Source: Cohnella sp. WQ 127256
GTDB taxonomy: Bacteria; Bacillota; Bacilli; Paenibacillales; Paenibacillaceae
Assembly (NCBI RefSeq): GCF_024519285.1
Contig: NZ_JAMZCY010000010.1
Location: forward strand, 1-64,000
Direction: 5' to 3'
Length of the DNA stretch: 64,000 nt
Shown here: positions 62,967 through 64,000 of the stretch, piece after piece
How the letters are laid out: each line of letters opens with the position of its first letter
How positions within the stretch are numbered: position 1 is the first letter of the stretch
Made by a program: the position numbers and the translations under genes
The notes under the pieces: generated by a model
The model's input: the letters and a program-made list of their open reading frames with translations, nothing else
The model's database searches: none
Told to the model about the DNA's origin: nothing

Positions 62967-63918
62967 GAGTCAGTGGGAAATTGAGCTACAAACCCCTCCA
63001 CTTTTAAGTGAGAGCTCGAACATAGAATGGATGGCACTTGTAGAGAAACGCCTAGGGAAGCGAAGGAGTATTTATAAGCGGTATACCATGTGGGCTGGAA
63101 GCCTGGCTGTGATCGTAATGGCATTAATTATTATCATAGTTAATGAAGAGCACTTAAGAAGCTTGATACCCACTTGGGTTACTTCTCAGAATACTTCACA
63201 AACACATGTGGTAGAGGGCATAACGATTGAACAAGAGGCTGAGATTAAAATAAGCAAGAAAGCAGCTCTATTAGGCTCCGCGGGGGAGGCTACAATCGCG
63301 CTTATCAATTTACCTCTGATACCAGAGCAGGATTATACCGGTTATTTAGGAATCTGGGATGCTAACGGAAAGCTGCTCCAGAAGTTTGTTGTCGAAGGGT
63401 ATAACATTATGAATCCCGTTCAAATCCATGTGGAGGACATTACGGGAGACGGGCACCCTGACATTGTATTAGAGACGGATGAGCATGCAAATGGCGGTTT
63501 AGGTGTTCATGTTCTTCATCTATATGTGAAAGACAATGATCAGTATGTTGAAGCGCCTTTACCAGATGAAGTGAATTCAAACTATATTGTAGCCTTTCGT
63601 TCAGCTAGCAATGATTTTAGGATGACCTCGGTTCAAGATAAGCGACAATGGACGATACAATTGACCACAGACCATTTGAAACAATTAGCTCCGAATTTAT
63701 TAACCCAGACGAGTCCTGTCAATGTGGATCCCATTTCATCAATTGCTATTCAGAACAATATCTTAACAACGAAGAGATTAATCTGGTTTGGAAATTTACA
63801 GCTGAATTCTCTTGCTATACTAGAGACGAGTTATCGATTTGAAGAAAATAAGTGGACTATACAAAGCTATAGCTTAGAAAATATCGATAAGAGCTCGATA
63901 GTAACTGAGGTTAAGTAG
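62953..63918 (+). CDS. Membrane protein with VCBS-like segment, probable anti-sigma partner
   Basis: 321 residues from ATG 62953 (AGAGAGG nine bases upstream; ATG 62944 and 62920 are in frame). A cytoplasmic N-terminus (about 1-47), one membrane segment near 50-68 (WAGSLAVIVMALIIIIV), and an outer domain with HVEDITGDGHPDIVLETDE, a calcium-binding-like D-x-T-G-D-G-x-x-D loop of the FG-GAP/VCBS type. Being encoded behind and overlapping an ECF sigma gene suggests it restrains that factor. No zinc-finger motif is present. Family not recognised. The tail after 63918 shows no gene before the window ends. Confidence 0.7.
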   Translation: MEKSKSQWEIELQTPPLLSESSNIEWMALVEKRLGKRRSIYKRYTMWAGSLAVIVMALIIIIVNEEHLRSLIPTWVTSQNTSQTHVVEGITIEQEAEIKISKKAALLGSAGEATIALINLPLIPEQDYTGYLGIWDANGKLLQKFVVEGYNIMNPVQIHVEDITGDGHPDIVLETDEHANGGLGVHVLHLYVKDNDQYVEAPLPDEVNSNYIVAFRSASNDFRMTSVQDKRQWTIQLTTDHLKQLAPNLLTQTSPVNVDPISSIAIQNNILTTKRLIWFGNLQLNSLAILETSYRFEENKWTIQSYSLENIDKSSIVTEVK

Positions 63919-64000
63919 ACAGTTGGGGTATTCTCAGTTCAAATTTAAGTTCAAACAATAACGAAAAGCCGAGCGGGCTTCAGATATCCGTTTCTGATGC

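Overview
The window looks like chromosome of a spore-forming Bacillales bacterium, most likely Paenibacillus or a close relative. The evidence is the conserved run sigW-rsiW-cdaA-cdaR-glmM-glmS, a glmS ribozyme, a giant S-layer-homology (SLH) protein, a YesMN-type two-component system beside an Lpl-type sugar ABC transporter, a GlpP antiterminator, a SpoIIP-type amidase and TTG/GTG starts behind strong GGAGG sites.

Layout. 1-1510: the end of an rRNA operon (23S tail, 5S) and 12 tRNA genes, the last Pro-Gly pair being a repeat of the pair before it. 1601-3937: a c-di-GMP-I riboswitch with a terminator ahead of a secreted Asp-box propeller protein. 4053-6893: ppc. 7142-14937: sigW/rsiW, cdaA/cdaR, glmM, the glmS ribozyme and glmS, that is envelope stress, c-di-AMP and amino-sugar supply.

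15044-29333: an AT-rich accessory region. It holds a dead IS256-family element inserted in a broken secreted-protein gene, an sce7726-type nuclease converging on a beta-family protein, and an operon of an AlbA_2-domain protein with a 1296-residue nuclease/NACHT/pentapeptide-repeat protein. Next come a small non-autonomous transposon with TGT...ACA ends, three transposase-site repeats at each end and a 5-bp target duplication (CATGC), a diverged tandem duplication of non-coding DNA, and an 860-residue P-loop protein of unknown family. The region ends at a decayed CTP-synthase-like amidotransferase gene. I read it as a defence or mobile island.

29421-41015: a glycerophosphodiester/glycerol-phosphate scavenging block: glpP, a terminator leader, an SLH-anchored glycerophosphodiesterase, a HAD phosphatase, a three-gene ABC importer and a TIM-barrel isomerase-like protein. 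41018-41404: a MITE-like element whose internal palindromes share 25 identical bases with repeats near position 12,390. 41665-50393: an MFS exporter, a UDP-glucuronate/glycosyltransferase/LAB_N operon, DinB-like and RNase H-like proteins and an ECF sigma/DUF4179 pair. 50711-61819: a SleB-like hydrolase, a sugar ABC transporter with two binding lipoproteins, a divergent YesMN pair and a SpoIIP-like amidase. 62003-63918: a 51-bp tandem repeat array, then another ECF sigma factor and its probable membrane partner.

The strongest candidates for something undescribed are the AlbA_2 plus nuclease-NACHT-pentapeptide operon, the small Tn7-like element next to it, the orphan P-loop protein at 26297, and the palindromic repeat family. 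All family calls come from reading motifs by eye; no database search was run.
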